Positions 43,844 to 52,429 of a stretch of DNA of 64,000 bases are shown here, one piece after another (the first letter of the stretch is position 1; each line of letters opens with the position of its first letter). The notes under the pieces were generated by a model, which was not told the DNA's origin, made no database searches, and saw only the letters and a program-made list of their open reading frames with translations. Origin of the DNA: Candidatus Pristimantibacillus lignocellulolyticus (GTDB taxonomy: Bacteria; Bacillota; Bacilli; Paenibacillales; Paenibacillaceae); the NCBI GenBank assembly GCA_023639215.1, contig CP097899.1, forward strand, positions 5,142,001 through 5,206,000, written 5' to 3'. The translations under genes were made by a program, and so were the position numbers.

Positions 43844-44479
43844 TTAATGATTACCTGGTAGTATAATTGGCAATATGCTATCCTCTAATGCTTTTCTTTG
43901 ACTTGGTTTTTCTGCTTCATGAAAACTTTCATCTAGATCCTCTAGCGTTCCTCTAACACCTAAAGAAATAACAGCATGTAGTTCGATGTCACCTGGTATA
44001 GCTAACAATCTTCTAGCTTCTTCTCGATCAAACCCACCAATTGCTCTCGTATTCAAGCCCAATGCACTAGCTTGGTAAGCAAGTGTAGCCCAAGCTGCGC
44101 CTGCATCAAAAGCGTGAGAACTTTGTAGTTTTCCTTCATTATTAAACTTAGCTGAAGTAACAAGAATAAATACAGCTGCCTTATGTGACCATACACGATT
44201 ACGAGGGTTAATGAATTGCTGAAATAATTCCTTCTCCTGTTCGGTTTTCGCAACATAAAAGCGCCACGGTTGTGCATTGCTGCCAGAAGGTGCCCATCTT
44301 GCAGCTTCTAAAACTGTATATAACTGATCATCTGAAATTGCTTCATTAGCAAATGAACGAGAGGACCATCGATTTAATATAATCGGATGTACAGGTTTTG
44401 CAGTAGCTCGATGTTCTAAAACCTCTTTACGATATTGAATAACAGTTTGTTCTTGTTCCAATCGACTAGTTGTTGACAT
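43844..44479 (-). CDS. Nitroreductase-family FMN oxidoreductase
   Basis: The 211-residue protein has the family start RWSSRSFANEAISDDQLYTV, WAPSGSNAQPWRFYVA for FMN, SHAFDAGAAWATLAYQASAL, and GGFDREEARRLLAIPGDIE near the C-terminus. It is probably an FMN- and NAD(P)H-dependent reductase; the substrate is unknown. It lies 24 bases after the ferredoxin gene as the last gene of the lipoprotein-AprA-AprB-like operon. Confidence 0.85.
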   Translation of the reverse strand: MSTTSRLEQEQTVIQYRKEVLEHRATAKPVHPIILNRWSSRSFANEAISDDQLYTVLEAARWAPSGSNAQPWRFYVAKTEQEKELFQQFINPRNRVWSHKAAVFILVTSAKFNNEGKLQSSHAFDAGAAWATLAYQASALGLNTRAIGGFDREEARRLLAIPGDIELHAVISLGVRGTLEDLDESFHEAEKPSQRKALEDSILPIILPGNH

Positions 44480-44503
44480 TACTAACCATCTCCTCTATTT
44501 TTA

Positions 44504-44884
44504 TTATCGACCAAATGGAGAATCCACATCGGATATCCCTCTTGCCTTCAACACTTTTTCTGGTAAGATTCTGTTGATAAATGGGGTTTGATCGATTGAA
44601 GCAATCTTCACACGACCTGGTCCCCAACCAATTGTTTTTCTCCAGCTACCAAGTACATCATCATTGGCTAACTGTAATTCATCAACCTCAATCGCTTCAT
44701 CCGCATAGGGAGACACATATAATGCATCTACAGGGCAATAAGCTTCACATATAAAGCAAGTTTGGCAATCATCTTGACGAGCAATCACTGGTACATCCTC
44801 TGTCTTATCAAAGACGTTAGTTGGGCACACTTTAACGCACATGTTACATCCAATGCAACGACTATCACTAACCAACTCTATCAT
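44504..44884 (-). CDS. 2[4Fe-4S] ferredoxin, AprB-like
   Basis: The 126-residue protein has two complete CxxCxxCxxxCP motifs, CIGCNMCVKVCP and CQTCFICEAYCP, as in the beta subunit of adenylylsulfate reductase (AprB). A tail follows (about 65-126) with GWGPGRVKIASIDQTPF, similar in place to the AprB tail that wraps the flavoprotein. It overlaps the flavoprotein gene by four bases (ATGA). No sulfate adenylyltransferase is in the window, so true dissimilatory APS reduction is unlikely. It probably passes electrons to or from the FAD subunit. Confidence 0.8.
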   Translation of the reverse strand: MIELVSDSRCIGCNMCVKVCPTNVFDKTEDVPVIARQDDCQTCFICEAYCPVDALYVSPYADEAIEVDELQLANDDVLGSWRKTIGWGPGRVKIASIDQTPFINRILPEKVLKARGISDVDSPFGR

Positions 44885-46578
44885 TTCGCTTGCACTTCCT
44901 TTTTGAGTAGCTCTTGATATTTTTCTACCTTATCTATAAATGAAGTATCATAACTGACTTGAATTTCCTCTAATCCAGACACTATAATGCGATGATGCTG
45001 ATTCGGGTCTTGTTCAGGATACTCTGTGAATGTATGCAAACCTCTTCCCCGCGTCTCTTTTCGTGCTAGTGCAGCCGTATAAATCCAGCGTGCTGTGGCA
45101 GCCATTGCGGCTGCTTCTCTTGCATGAACAACATCATGAATGGATTCTACTTTTTGGTGCTGAACTTTTGGCCACAGCTCATGTAGTGAATTAAGTGACT
45201 CTTGTATGCCTGATTCGCTACGGAAATAATTCTTCTCAAGCGGTAATATCTCGTTTTGAATGGCTTTAACTAGCTCTTTAATTACTACATCGGTCTGAGC
45301 ATCATTTGAAGTTGTTGGTCTTAGTTTTGAAGTTGGTGGTGTATCTTCATTTTGTGTGGCTTGTGTCGTACTTTCTGCATGAAGTCCATATTTACCAGCT
45401 CTCTGCAATTCACGATCTCCCAATAAACTAGCTTTCTCTTTAGCATAATGTGCGGCACCTTCGCCTGACCAAGTACCAGAACAAATAGCCCAAGAAGCAT
45501 TGAAAGCACCGCCACCCGATGCAGCACCTGTAATTCGCTCCCTTGTAGCTGCATCTCCAGCAGCATACAAACCAGGTACAGTAGTTCCACAATCATCCGT
45601 TACAATCCGCAGTCCGCCTGTTCCTCGAACAGTACCTTCATAACGAAGTGTAAGAGGAAACATATCCGTAAAGACATTAATGCCTGCTCGATCATACGGT
45701 AAGAAGAAGATTGAATGTGCTGAGCGCAAAATCGCTTGTTTTTCTGGTGTATCTGCTTTATTCATCATCGCGTAGACTGATCCACCATTTAGTAGTCTTT
45801 TTGCTAAGAAATCTCCACCGCGATCTCCACCTAACTCATTTCCATCCTCGTCATAATAAGTTGCCCAGCCAAGTAATCTTCCACGAGTAGGGGAACTATA
45901 AGCAGCACTTGGTGCATATTGACGACTAAACTCCATACCTGATAGTTCTGCTCCAACCTCGGCACCCATCAGATATCCATCGCCTGTAAGCACATTACAC
46001 CCTAAACCTTTACTTAAAAATGCACAGCCACCGGTAGCAATAACAACGGCACCTGCTTTTATTTCCCATTCCTTATTCTGTTGACGAAGTACACCTCTTG
46101 CTCCGCCCACCCCATGTTCATCCACTAGTAATTCTAGTGCGGGAGCATGATCTAATACAGTTACTCCTGCTTTTTTTACTTGTTTACGCATCAGTGCCAT
46201 ATATTCTGGTCCATGAAGATGATTACGTTGAGCATCACCTTTTTCATCTTTTACAAATGGATATCCCCATTGCTCAATTCGATCTAAATTAATATAAACT
46301 TGATCCAGTACACGGTATATCCAGTCAGGTTCTGATAGAAAACCACCAGAATTCATTCGCATGTCTACAGCAGTATCTCTTAATGCTTGATCTGGAGGTA
46401 AATATAATAGATTTGTTCCGCCAGGTGCTGTTGCACCACTTGAGCCTAGGTATCCTTTATCAACTAGAATTACTTTTGCTCCTGTTTGGGCTGCACTCCA
46501 TGCAGCCCATGCTCCTGCTGGACCTCCTCCAATGACTAATACATCAGCAGTATAATATTTGATGTTTTCGTTACTCAT
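44881..46578 (-). CDS. FAD-dependent oxidoreductase of the succinate dehydrogenase/AprA type
   Basis: The 565-residue flavoprotein has the Rossmann motif DVLVIGGGPAGAWAAWSAAQ, a second FAD block GGTNLLYLPPDQALRD, the capping region (LNGGSVYAMMNKADTP), and the C-terminal FAD loop GLYAAGDAATRERITGAASG. The helical domain (about 430-520) has SRSESGIQESLNSLHEL-like helices. It is shorter than AprA (about 610-660). The pair with a 2[4Fe-4S] partner is AprBA-like; the substrate is unknown. The gene is coupled by four-base overlaps to both the upstream lipoprotein and the ferredoxin gene. Confidence 0.78.
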   Translation of the reverse strand: MSNENIKYYTADVLVIGGGPAGAWAAWSAAQTGAKVILVDKGYLGSSGATAPGGTNLLYLPPDQALRDTAVDMRMNSGGFLSEPDWIYRVLDQVYINLDRIEQWGYPFVKDEKGDAQRNHLHGPEYMALMRKQVKKAGVTVLDHAPALELLVDEHGVGGARGVLRQQNKEWEIKAGAVVIATGGCAFLSKGLGCNVLTGDGYLMGAEVGAELSGMEFSRQYAPSAAYSSPTRGRLLGWATYYDEDGNELGGDRGGDFLAKRLLNGGSVYAMMNKADTPEKQAILRSAHSIFFLPYDRAGINVFTDMFPLTLRYEGTVRGTGGLRIVTDDCGTTVPGLYAAGDAATRERITGAASGGGAFNASWAICSGTWSGEGAAHYAKEKASLLGDRELQRAGKYGLHAESTTQATQNEDTPPTSKLRPTTSNDAQTDVVIKELVKAIQNEILPLEKNYFRSESGIQESLNSLHELWPKVQHQKVESIHDVVHAREAAAMAATARWIYTAALARKETRGRGLHTFTEYPEQDPNQHHRIIVSGLEEIQVSYDTSFIDKVEKYQELLKKEVQAK

Positions 46579-47921
46579 CTAGTAGCCTCCCATGCTTTTA
46601 TTAAACGATCACTTTCTTCTTTCCCTGCTCGCAATGCAGAGACGACATCCTTTCCGTTAAACGCTATATCTTGAGATATCGCATCTAATACTTTACCAAG
46701 CTTACCGTCAAGTGGATGTGGTGTACTATTAGCAATAGCAGTCAGTTTAAACACATTTTCAATCTTCTTACCTTTAAGAACTTCAACGTCTGCTCCAAAT
46801 TCTTTTTCCAGTTCTGGGTTTATAATAGAAGGAACACGGCCATTTCTTGCTACTAATCTTTGAGTTTCATCCGACAATACATTAGATACTACTAAAAATG
46901 CATCCTCGATGTTATCACCCTGATTAGAGACAATTAGAGAATGAATACTTCCTGGCACCTTTTCATCTCCAAAGTGTGCAGCTGGGGCAATATCCCAATC
47001 TAACTCAATTCCTTCCTTACGAAGTTCTTCCAATGGTCCAATCATATTGGCTAGAAAAGCATGACGAATCGCTAATCTACGTTCTTGCATAAATTGTGTG
47101 CGATCGTATACTAGTTCTTGATTTTCTCCAATAAAGCCTGGAATTTCATATTGTTGCTTTAGTAGTTCAAAAACTTGTTCCAATTGTTCATCTCCAAGAG
47201 TAGATTGGTCTGTTGCAGGATCAACATTAGCTAGTTTTAAGCTTCGTGCTAAATTACTAGCGCCTCCGACATCAATACCTAAGTATTGAACACCATTATC
47301 AACACGGGTCAATTGGCGACCAATTTCCAACCATTGTTGCCAAGTTTGTGGCTCATCCGATGGGTATGGAATGTTAAATTTATCGAAAATTTCCTTGTTG
47401 TAATACGTAATGAATAAGTTGAATGATAACGGCACTGCTATAATTGATTGATCATCTGTATAGCTTTGAATAGATTCAACAATTGCTGGTTTGACCGTTG
47501 TGAAATCTACATTATGCTTCGCGATCAGTTCATCCAACGGTTGAACAATGCCAATATCTAAGAAGCGATAATAATTAGATCCCGTACTAGTATAAATAAT
47601 GTCTGGCAAATTACCTGCAGCTAACAATTGTTCTGGAGTAACATCATCATCTGTGCGAATTCTTTCTAATGTAATGTGAGGATACTTCTCTTTCGTAGGC
47701 TGTACGATTAACTTATCAAATTCTGTATCTGTAATCGTGTTACCATAGTTCCAAAAAGTTAGAGTAACAGGTTCTCTTGTTTCTGCGATTTGCGAATCAT
47801 TATTTGTATCTTCGCCTGCTTGAGTTACAGGTTGTTGTGTCACTTTCGTGTTTGCTCCACAAGCTGCAATCACCATAATTACTAAAACCATTACTACACT
47901 TAACAACGTAACTCTTCTCAT
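46575..47921 (-). CDS. Extracellular solute-binding lipoprotein (family 1), first gene of the AprBA-like operon
   Basis: The 448-residue protein has lipobox IAAC near residue 21. Its binding domain is very similar in order to its two paralogues: ITDTEFDKLIVQPTKEKYPH, DIIYTSTGSNYYRF, FITYYNKEIFDKFNIPYPS, TRVDNGVQYLGIDVG, SIHSLIVSNQGDN and VVSNVLSDETQRLVARNGRV. No permease or ATPase gene is in its operon, so it must use transport partners encoded elsewhere or act as a sensor. AAGGAGG precedes ATG 47921. A long leader with a terminator-like hairpin lies upstream. Confidence 0.86.
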   Translation of the reverse strand: MRRVTLLSVVMVLVIMVIAACGANTKVTQQPVTQAGEDTNNDSQIAETREPVTLTFWNYGNTITDTEFDKLIVQPTKEKYPHITLERIRTDDDVTPEQLLAAGNLPDIIYTSTGSNYYRFLDIGIVQPLDELIAKHNVDFTTVKPAIVESIQSYTDDQSIIAVPLSFNLFITYYNKEIFDKFNIPYPSDEPQTWQQWLEIGRQLTRVDNGVQYLGIDVGGASNLARSLKLANVDPATDQSTLGDEQLEQVFELLKQQYEIPGFIGENQELVYDRTQFMQERRLAIRHAFLANMIGPLEELRKEGIELDWDIAPAAHFGDEKVPGSIHSLIVSNQGDNIEDAFLVVSNVLSDETQRLVARNGRVPSIINPELEKEFGADVEVLKGKKIENVFKLTAIANSTPHPLDGKLGKVLDAISQDIAFNGKDVVSALRAGKEESDRLIKAWEATR

Positions 47922-47932
47922 ATCTCTTCCTC

Positions 47933-48045
47933 CTTAAAACTTTTTGTTTACTTCCTTGAACAAACTTCTTTGAAATCAAAAAGTTCGCTTCGAAAGCATT
48001 AACTTAAAACTTTTTGTTTACTTCCTTGAACAAACTTCTTTGAAA
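47933..48045 (-). repeat. 70-bp repeat unit, 1.6 tandem copies
   Basis: Bases 47933-47975 are identical to 48003-48045 (43 bases), giving a period of 70. On the minus strand the unit reads ...AAGAAGTTTGTTCAAGGAAG then ACAAAAAGTTTTAAG, with GCTTTCGAAGC between copies. The cyd repeats at 61663-61816 have the same layout. It forms the last part of the leader of the 47921 gene, and the second copy's end lies close to the ribosome site. Confidence 0.7.
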
Positions 48046-48047
48046 AC

Positions 48048-48120
48048 AAAAAAATGGAGATATCCACTTTCACATAGAACAACACTTTCGTGTGAACTAT
48101 GAAAAGTTGAACATCTCCAT
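48048..48120 (-). terminator. Leader hairpin with T-run, possible attenuator
   Basis: On the minus strand ATGGAGAT (48120-48113) pairs with ATCTCCAT (48061-48054). Inner stems are CATAG/CTATG with AAAGT/ACTTT and ACAC/GTGT around a TTTC loop, and seven T residues follow. It lies about 55 bases after the promoter at 48183-48211 and 127 bases before ATG 47921, with no gene in between. It can therefore only stop the leader of the lipoprotein-AprBA-like operon, as attenuators and riboswitch terminators do. Confidence 0.6.
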
Positions 48121-48182
48121 CGATATGGTCAATGCTGACGGATAATACCAATAAAACCAACTGCTTTAGTTTGATTTTACCC

Positions 48183-48211
48183 ATATTAACACCCATATTT
48201 TGGAGTGTCAA
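48183..48211 (-). promoter_or_regulatory. Strong SigA-type promoter of the lipoprotein-AprBA-like operon
   Basis: TTGACA (48211-48206), 17 bases, TAATAT (48188-48183) on the minus strand. The transcript would start near 48176 and carry a leader of about 255 bases. Confidence 0.7.
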
Positions 48212-48370
48212 TAGGCTAATATGCAAAATAGGCACTCAAGTTTTTATCTATATTATTTTTAAAATCGCTATTGACCTACCGTTATTTGGTAAGTATAATC
48301 ATGGCTATATCCGAGTAAACAAATGTGTATTATGCAAATTAATCTCATAGATCAACCGTATAAGCGGAGA

Positions 48371-48417
48371 TGCCTGATTCATAAAGCGTCTTCGCTTTTA
48401 TGCATTTATATCAGGCA
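48371..48417 (+). promoter_or_regulatory. Large hairpin upstream of the third lipoprotein gene
   Basis: TGCCTGAT (48371-48378) pairs with ATCAGGCA (48410-48417), and an inner CATAAAGCG pairs with CGCTTTTATG (one bulge) around TCTT. No T-run follows on either strand, so it is more likely a leader or operator structure than a terminator. It lies 69 bases before ATG 48486. Confidence 0.35.
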
Positions 48418-48485
48418 GAATGATACGAAGTATACATGTTTGTAACACTTGGTCTAATTTTACACATTGAGAGGGGATTATAACG

Positions 48486-49874
48486 ATGAAGAAACAGACA
48501 ATGAGAAATAAAAGTATTCCAACACTAGCATCCATACTAATGCTAAGTCTTTTTTTGTTCGGATGCGCAAATAATGCAACGAACAATCAATTACCAACAA
48601 ATACGGAAGGCAAAAAAGAAACAACTACCACAGAAACTGCTACCCCTGAAAAACAACAATCACTTGATCCTGTTACCTTGACCTTCTATGTTGGCGGCGG
48701 GACATTAACAGACACAGAATTCGATTTGTTTTTTGTACAGCCAACGAAAGAAAAGTTTCCACATATCACTTTAGAAAAAATAGTTCCTGCTGAAGGTGTA
48801 ACGCCTGCTGAGGTTTTACTTTCTAATGATCCACCAGATATTATCTATCAAACTAGTGGTTCATACTATGCATTCCAAGAACTAGAGGCATTAGCAGACT
48901 TAACGCCATTAGCTGAAAAATATGCTTTCGATACGAATCGTATTAAGCCCTACCTTCTTGAATCCGTATATAACTTCGCTAAAGATGGAGAACTCTTCAC
49001 ATTACCATTCTCTTCAAACTTAGCCGCTTTGTTCTATAACAAAGATATCTTTGATAAATTCCATGTTCCCTATCCCTCTGATGAACAAGTAACTTGGGAT
49101 GAAATATTAGCTACTGCACAACAATTAACTCGTAATGAGGATGGTGTACAGTATATCGGAATTGATCTCAATAACGGCCCTGCAACTTTACAAGGTAGTT
49201 ATGGTGTATCTACATTAGATCCAGAATCAGGTGAACCTATCTTACAATCGGAGCAATGGAGAAAAATCTTCGAGACCGTCGAGAAGAGTGTTAAGTTTCC
49301 TGGATATGTGCAAGGAGAAAAGTACCAGTACGACCGTAACTCATTCGTTATCGATCAGAATTTAGCGATGCGACCTACCTTATTAGCTAACTTAATTGGA
49401 ACATTAGAAGAATTACGCGCTGAAGGTAAGCCGTTAAACTGGGGTCTCGCTCCTATCCCTAACTTCGAAGATAATCTTGGTCAAGGTAAAGTTGCTAATG
49501 TGCACTCCGTTTCTATCTCATCAGTAAGCAAACATCAAGATGAAGCCTTTCAAGTGTTAGCTAATATTTTATCTGATGAAGTACAACGTAAAGTTTCTCG
49601 AAATGGTCGAGTTCCTGCGATTGATAATCCGGAATTAGACAAAGAGTTTGGTGCAGATATCGAAGTGCTCAAAGGAATCAAAATTGAAAATATATTCAAA
49701 ACAGAAACTCCTGTATTAGCTCAACATAGATGGGAAAATGATGTATCTGTACATGTGACTCAAGCTTTTACTGATATTGCACTAAATGGAATCGATGTTA
49801 ATACTGCTATTCGTACCGCTGAAGACAATATCCGCAAAGATCTTGAAACCTTAAAGGTCACTAAACCGGAATAA
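48486..49874 (+). CDS. Extracellular solute-binding lipoprotein (family 1), orphan
   Basis: The 462-residue protein has lipobox LFGC near residue 27. Its binding domain is collinear with the 46575 product: LTDTEFDLFFVQPTKEKFPH, DIIYQTSGSYYAF, LAALFYNKDIFDKFHVPYPS, TRNEDGVQYIGIDLN and VLANILSDEVQRKVSRNGRV. It is divergent from the 46575 operon, monocistronic, and followed by a strong terminator. GAGAGGGGATTATAACG precedes the ATG. No cognate permease is adjacent, so a shared transporter, perhaps that of the large operon, is possible. Confidence 0.86.
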   Translation: MKKQTMRNKSIPTLASILMLSLFLFGCANNATNNQLPTNTEGKKETTTTETATPEKQQSLDPVTLTFYVGGGTLTDTEFDLFFVQPTKEKFPHITLEKIVPAEGVTPAEVLLSNDPPDIIYQTSGSYYAFQELEALADLTPLAEKYAFDTNRIKPYLLESVYNFAKDGELFTLPFSSNLAALFYNKDIFDKFHVPYPSDEQVTWDEILATAQQLTRNEDGVQYIGIDLNNGPATLQGSYGVSTLDPESGEPILQSEQWRKIFETVEKSVKFPGYVQGEKYQYDRNSFVIDQNLAMRPTLLANLIGTLEELRAEGKPLNWGLAPIPNFEDNLGQGKVANVHSVSISSVSKHQDEAFQVLANILSDEVQRKVSRNGRVPAIDNPELDKEFGADIEVLKGIKIENIFKTETPVLAQHRWENDVSVHVTQAFTDIALNGIDVNTAIRTAEDNIRKDLETLKVTKPE

Positions 49875-49938
49875 TTCTCCGATATATTTCATTTCACGTC
49901 ATCATTTTCATTCCTCAGTAAGAAACCATCCTAATGTA

Positions 49939-49980
49939 ATAGCCAGCTACCGATTCCCCCAATCGGTAGCTGGCTATCTT
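49939..49980 (+). terminator. Strong 17-bp hairpin terminator
   Basis: ATAGCCAGCTACCGATT pairs perfectly with its complement ending GGTAGCTGGCTAT across a short C-rich loop (49939-49955/49961-49977), followed by CTTCTT. The T-run is poor but the stem is exceptionally stable. The rest of 49875-50165 shows no gene. Confidence 0.65.
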
Positions 49981-50165
49981 CTTATCGTATGTACATCTCC
50001 AACAAACAAGCGTCATCATTATTTTTCAACGGTTAATCTAATCGTATAATTACGTTGACCATTATTCACCAACATTTTATACTTAAACTAATACATCTTA
50101 ATATCAGTCAGTCATTCTTAAATGAACAATTTGAGTTAACTATGTTTGAATGGGAGTGTATAACC

Positions 50166-51209
50166 ATGTTCAAGCGCTATAGAAAGAACTTCAATTATTT
50201 TATTGGTCTAAGTTTGTTAATCATTATATGTGATCTTTTTATTATGAAATCTTCTCTACTACAAGACAATAATCAACTATTATCGATTGCACTATTATTA
50301 GATTTTGTCGTTGTCATACCGTTGTTGCTTTACTTTCTTATATACCGAAAGCTCCAGATAAAATTCATCTCAATTCTACCCTTTTGCCTTGTTGGCTATA
50401 TCTCGCTAATGCTACTACTACCTTCAAGTAGTCAAGCTGTAATTGAAGTTATAAAATATATAATTATTCCTTTGGAGCTTGCGTTCATTAGTTATGAGAT
50501 ATACAAGCTTTCTCAAATTATTAACACTTATAGACGTAATCGCTCGGCTGAATCTCACCCCATCGAAACCCTTACTAAAAGTGTAGAAGTAACTTTCAAT
50601 ACTTCTAAACTCTCTGGTCTAATTGTTCATGAACTATCTGTCTTATACTATACTGTTCTCGCTTGGAGAAAAAAACCTTACACACAAGCTGACTCCACCG
50701 CATTTAGCTACCATAGAAATTCTAGCTGGCTTGTCCTCGTCCTGTTCTTATGTAAACTATTGATCATTGAGGGGGCTTTAGTTCATATTGTGCTTATGCA
50801 ATGGTCACATATTGCTGCCTGGATTATTTCATTAGGGAATATCTATCTGATCTTTATGTTCATTGCTGATTATCGAGCGATGTGTCTCAATCCTATTCTA
50901 CTGTTCAAACAAAAAGTAAGAATTCAATATGGAATTCAAATGCTAGCTTATATTGATATCAATAAAATATCATCTGTCTCCACAATTAACTATGAGAAAC
51001 TCACTAATGATGAATTAAAAACAGCATTTACACCTCTTGCTATTGAACCCAATATCCTCATTACTTTGGATAATCAGATTACGATTAGTCGCATGTTTGG
51101 TAAACGACAACTAGTAGATCGAATATATCTTTTCGTAGATAACCCACGTGAGTTTCAAATCCAGTGTAATGATTCTATCGAGCGTATTAAACTTGATGAT
51201 AAAATATAG
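50166..51209 (+). CDS. Unrecognised multi-TM membrane protein
   Basis: The 347-residue protein has four TM helices in the first 110 residues (ending with ILPFCLVGYISLMLLLPS and an IIPLELAFISYEIY helix). A cytosolic stretch with basic residues (about 120-190) follows, then two or three more helices (about 190-245). A C-terminal soluble domain (about 260-347) looks like a PH-type beta fold (ISSVSTINYEKL, NILITLDNQITISRMFGKR, FVDNPREFQIQC). I do not recognise a family. Start ATG 50166 follows GGGAGTG; the frame is open upstream to 50055 without a ribosome site. Genes on both sides are unrelated. Confidence 0.7.
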   Translation: MFKRYRKNFNYFIGLSLLIIICDLFIMKSSLLQDNNQLLSIALLLDFVVVIPLLLYFLIYRKLQIKFISILPFCLVGYISLMLLLPSSSQAVIEVIKYIIIPLELAFISYEIYKLSQIINTYRRNRSAESHPIETLTKSVEVTFNTSKLSGLIVHELSVLYYTVLAWRKKPYTQADSTAFSYHRNSSWLVLVLFLCKLLIIEGALVHIVLMQWSHIAAWIISLGNIYLIFMFIADYRAMCLNPILLFKQKVRIQYGIQMLAYIDINKISSVSTINYEKLTNDELKTAFTPLAIEPNILITLDNQITISRMFGKRQLVDRIYLFVDNPREFQIQCNDSIERIKLDDKI

Positions 51210-51251
51210 TGATCATTACGATCAGAGTTAATTAGAACTTACAACATAATT

Positions 51252-51284
51252 AAAAGGGCAGCGATTTAATCGCTGCCCTTTATG
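51252..51284. terminator. Terminator overlapping the stop codon of the MBL-fold gene
   Basis: AAAGGGCAGCGAT and ATCGCTGCCCTTT form a 13-bp perfect stem with a three-base loop. On the minus strand it ends in TTTTAATT. The TAA stop of the minus-strand gene (51268-51266) sits in the loop, so the hairpin encodes its last codons. It also serves the plus-strand membrane-protein gene. Confidence 0.75.
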
Positions 51285-52381
51285 CTCCACCATTCCTCAA
51301 TTGGATATGAAACTGCACCAATGTGAACAGGCTCACCAATGCGAGGTGTAGCTATAGATACATTCCGTTCTTTCGCCGCCTTTACTGCACGTTCAACCGG
51401 ATCCGTCCAAGCATGAAGTGATAATGTAAATGCTCCCCAATGTATGGGAATCATTACGTCTCCTCTTACGTCCAAATGCGCTTGAACCGTCTCCTCTGGA
51501 AACATATGAATTGATGCCCAATGCTCATTGTACTGACCACATTCCATTAAGGTCAGATCAAATGGGCCATACTTATCTCCGATCTCCTTGAAATGAGGTC
51601 CATAACCACTGTCGCCACTAAAAAATACTTTTGCTGATTGACCGCGAATAACCCAAGAACACCACAAAGTCGCGTTACTATCAGTTAGACTTCTACCTGA
51701 GAAATGTCTTGCTGGAGTACAGGTTAAGCTAATCCCCTCGTAAGTGAGTTCGTCCCACCAATCATGCTCCGTTATTATCTCAGCGTCGATTCCCCATTTA
51801 ATTAGATGAGGCGCTACACCTAGCGGAACAATAAATCTCTTTACTTTGCTCTTCAATTTAATGATCGAGCCATAATCTAGATGATCATAATGATCATGAG
51901 AAATAATTACAGCGTCTATCGTTGGCAGCTGCTCGATTTCAAAAGGTAATGTTTTGCTGTATCGCTTACCACCTATTAACGGAACAGGTGATGGCGCTTT
52001 TCCAAACATCGGATCGAGCAATATTGTTTTTCCATCCAATTGCAGCAAAGAGGCAGAATGTCCGAACCATGTCAGTCGAGGTAGCTCTCCTGCAACAAAA
52101 TGTTGCTCTTTCATTCGTGTAACTTTAAGCGGTTTACTTGGTCTTGAATTAGGATTTCCTTTAATATAATCAGCTATCATTCTCATTTTATCTTTATTTG
52201 AGTTTGCCACTACCATCGAAGTCGGAATGGCATTAACAAATTTTTTGTCTGCATAGTTCTTCGACTTACTCAGTTCGTGTCTACGTGCTGCAGACTGACT
52301 AGCTCCTAGCGGTGGATAATAACTTAAAAGCAAATAAATACACAATATAACTCCAACAATAATAATAACACCAATAAGCAA
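51266..52381 (-). CDS. Membrane-anchored MBL-fold hydrolase, NAPE-PLD-like
   Basis: The 371-residue protein has an N-terminal TM helix (IGVIIIVGVILCIYLLLSY), then a metallo-beta-lactamase fold: LTWFGHSASLLQLDGKTILLDPMF, metal motif SHDHYDHLDYGS (HxHxDH), PARHFSGRSLTD, FFSGDSGYGPHF and a late IPIHWGAF. This is the N-acyl-phosphatidylethanolamine phospholipase D-like branch. The catalytic part may face outside. Its substrate in bacteria is unknown. It is 48 bases downstream of the deacetylase gene. Confidence 0.82.
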   Translation of the reverse strand: MLIGVIIIVGVILCIYLLLSYYPPLGASQSAARRHELSKSKNYADKKFVNAIPTSMVVANSNKDKMRMIADYIKGNPNSRPSKPLKVTRMKEQHFVAGELPRLTWFGHSASLLQLDGKTILLDPMFGKAPSPVPLIGGKRYSKTLPFEIEQLPTIDAVIISHDHYDHLDYGSIIKLKSKVKRFIVPLGVAPHLIKWGIDAEIITEHDWWDELTYEGISLTCTPARHFSGRSLTDSNATLWCSWVIRGQSAKVFFSGDSGYGPHFKEIGDKYGPFDLTLMECGQYNEHWASIHMFPEETVQAHLDVRGDVMIPIHWGAFTLSLHAWTDPVERAVKAAKERNVSIATPRIGEPVHIGAVSYPIEEWWSIKGSD

Positions 52382-52429
52382 CTATATTACCTCCAAGCTC
52401 TGCACTCTGCTCTATATTTAATATAGCAC

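Noticed and set aside
44504..46578. Dissimilatory adenylylsulfate reductase
   Set aside because: The pair is AprBA-like, but there is no sulfate adenylyltransferase, QmoABC or DsrAB in the window, and the flavoprotein is shorter than AprA.
47999..48235. 78-codon minus-strand frame through the leader of the 47921 gene
   Set aside because: The predicted transcription start lies inside it, it runs through the terminator hairpin and the repeat, and it has no ribosome site. More likely a by-product of the leader.
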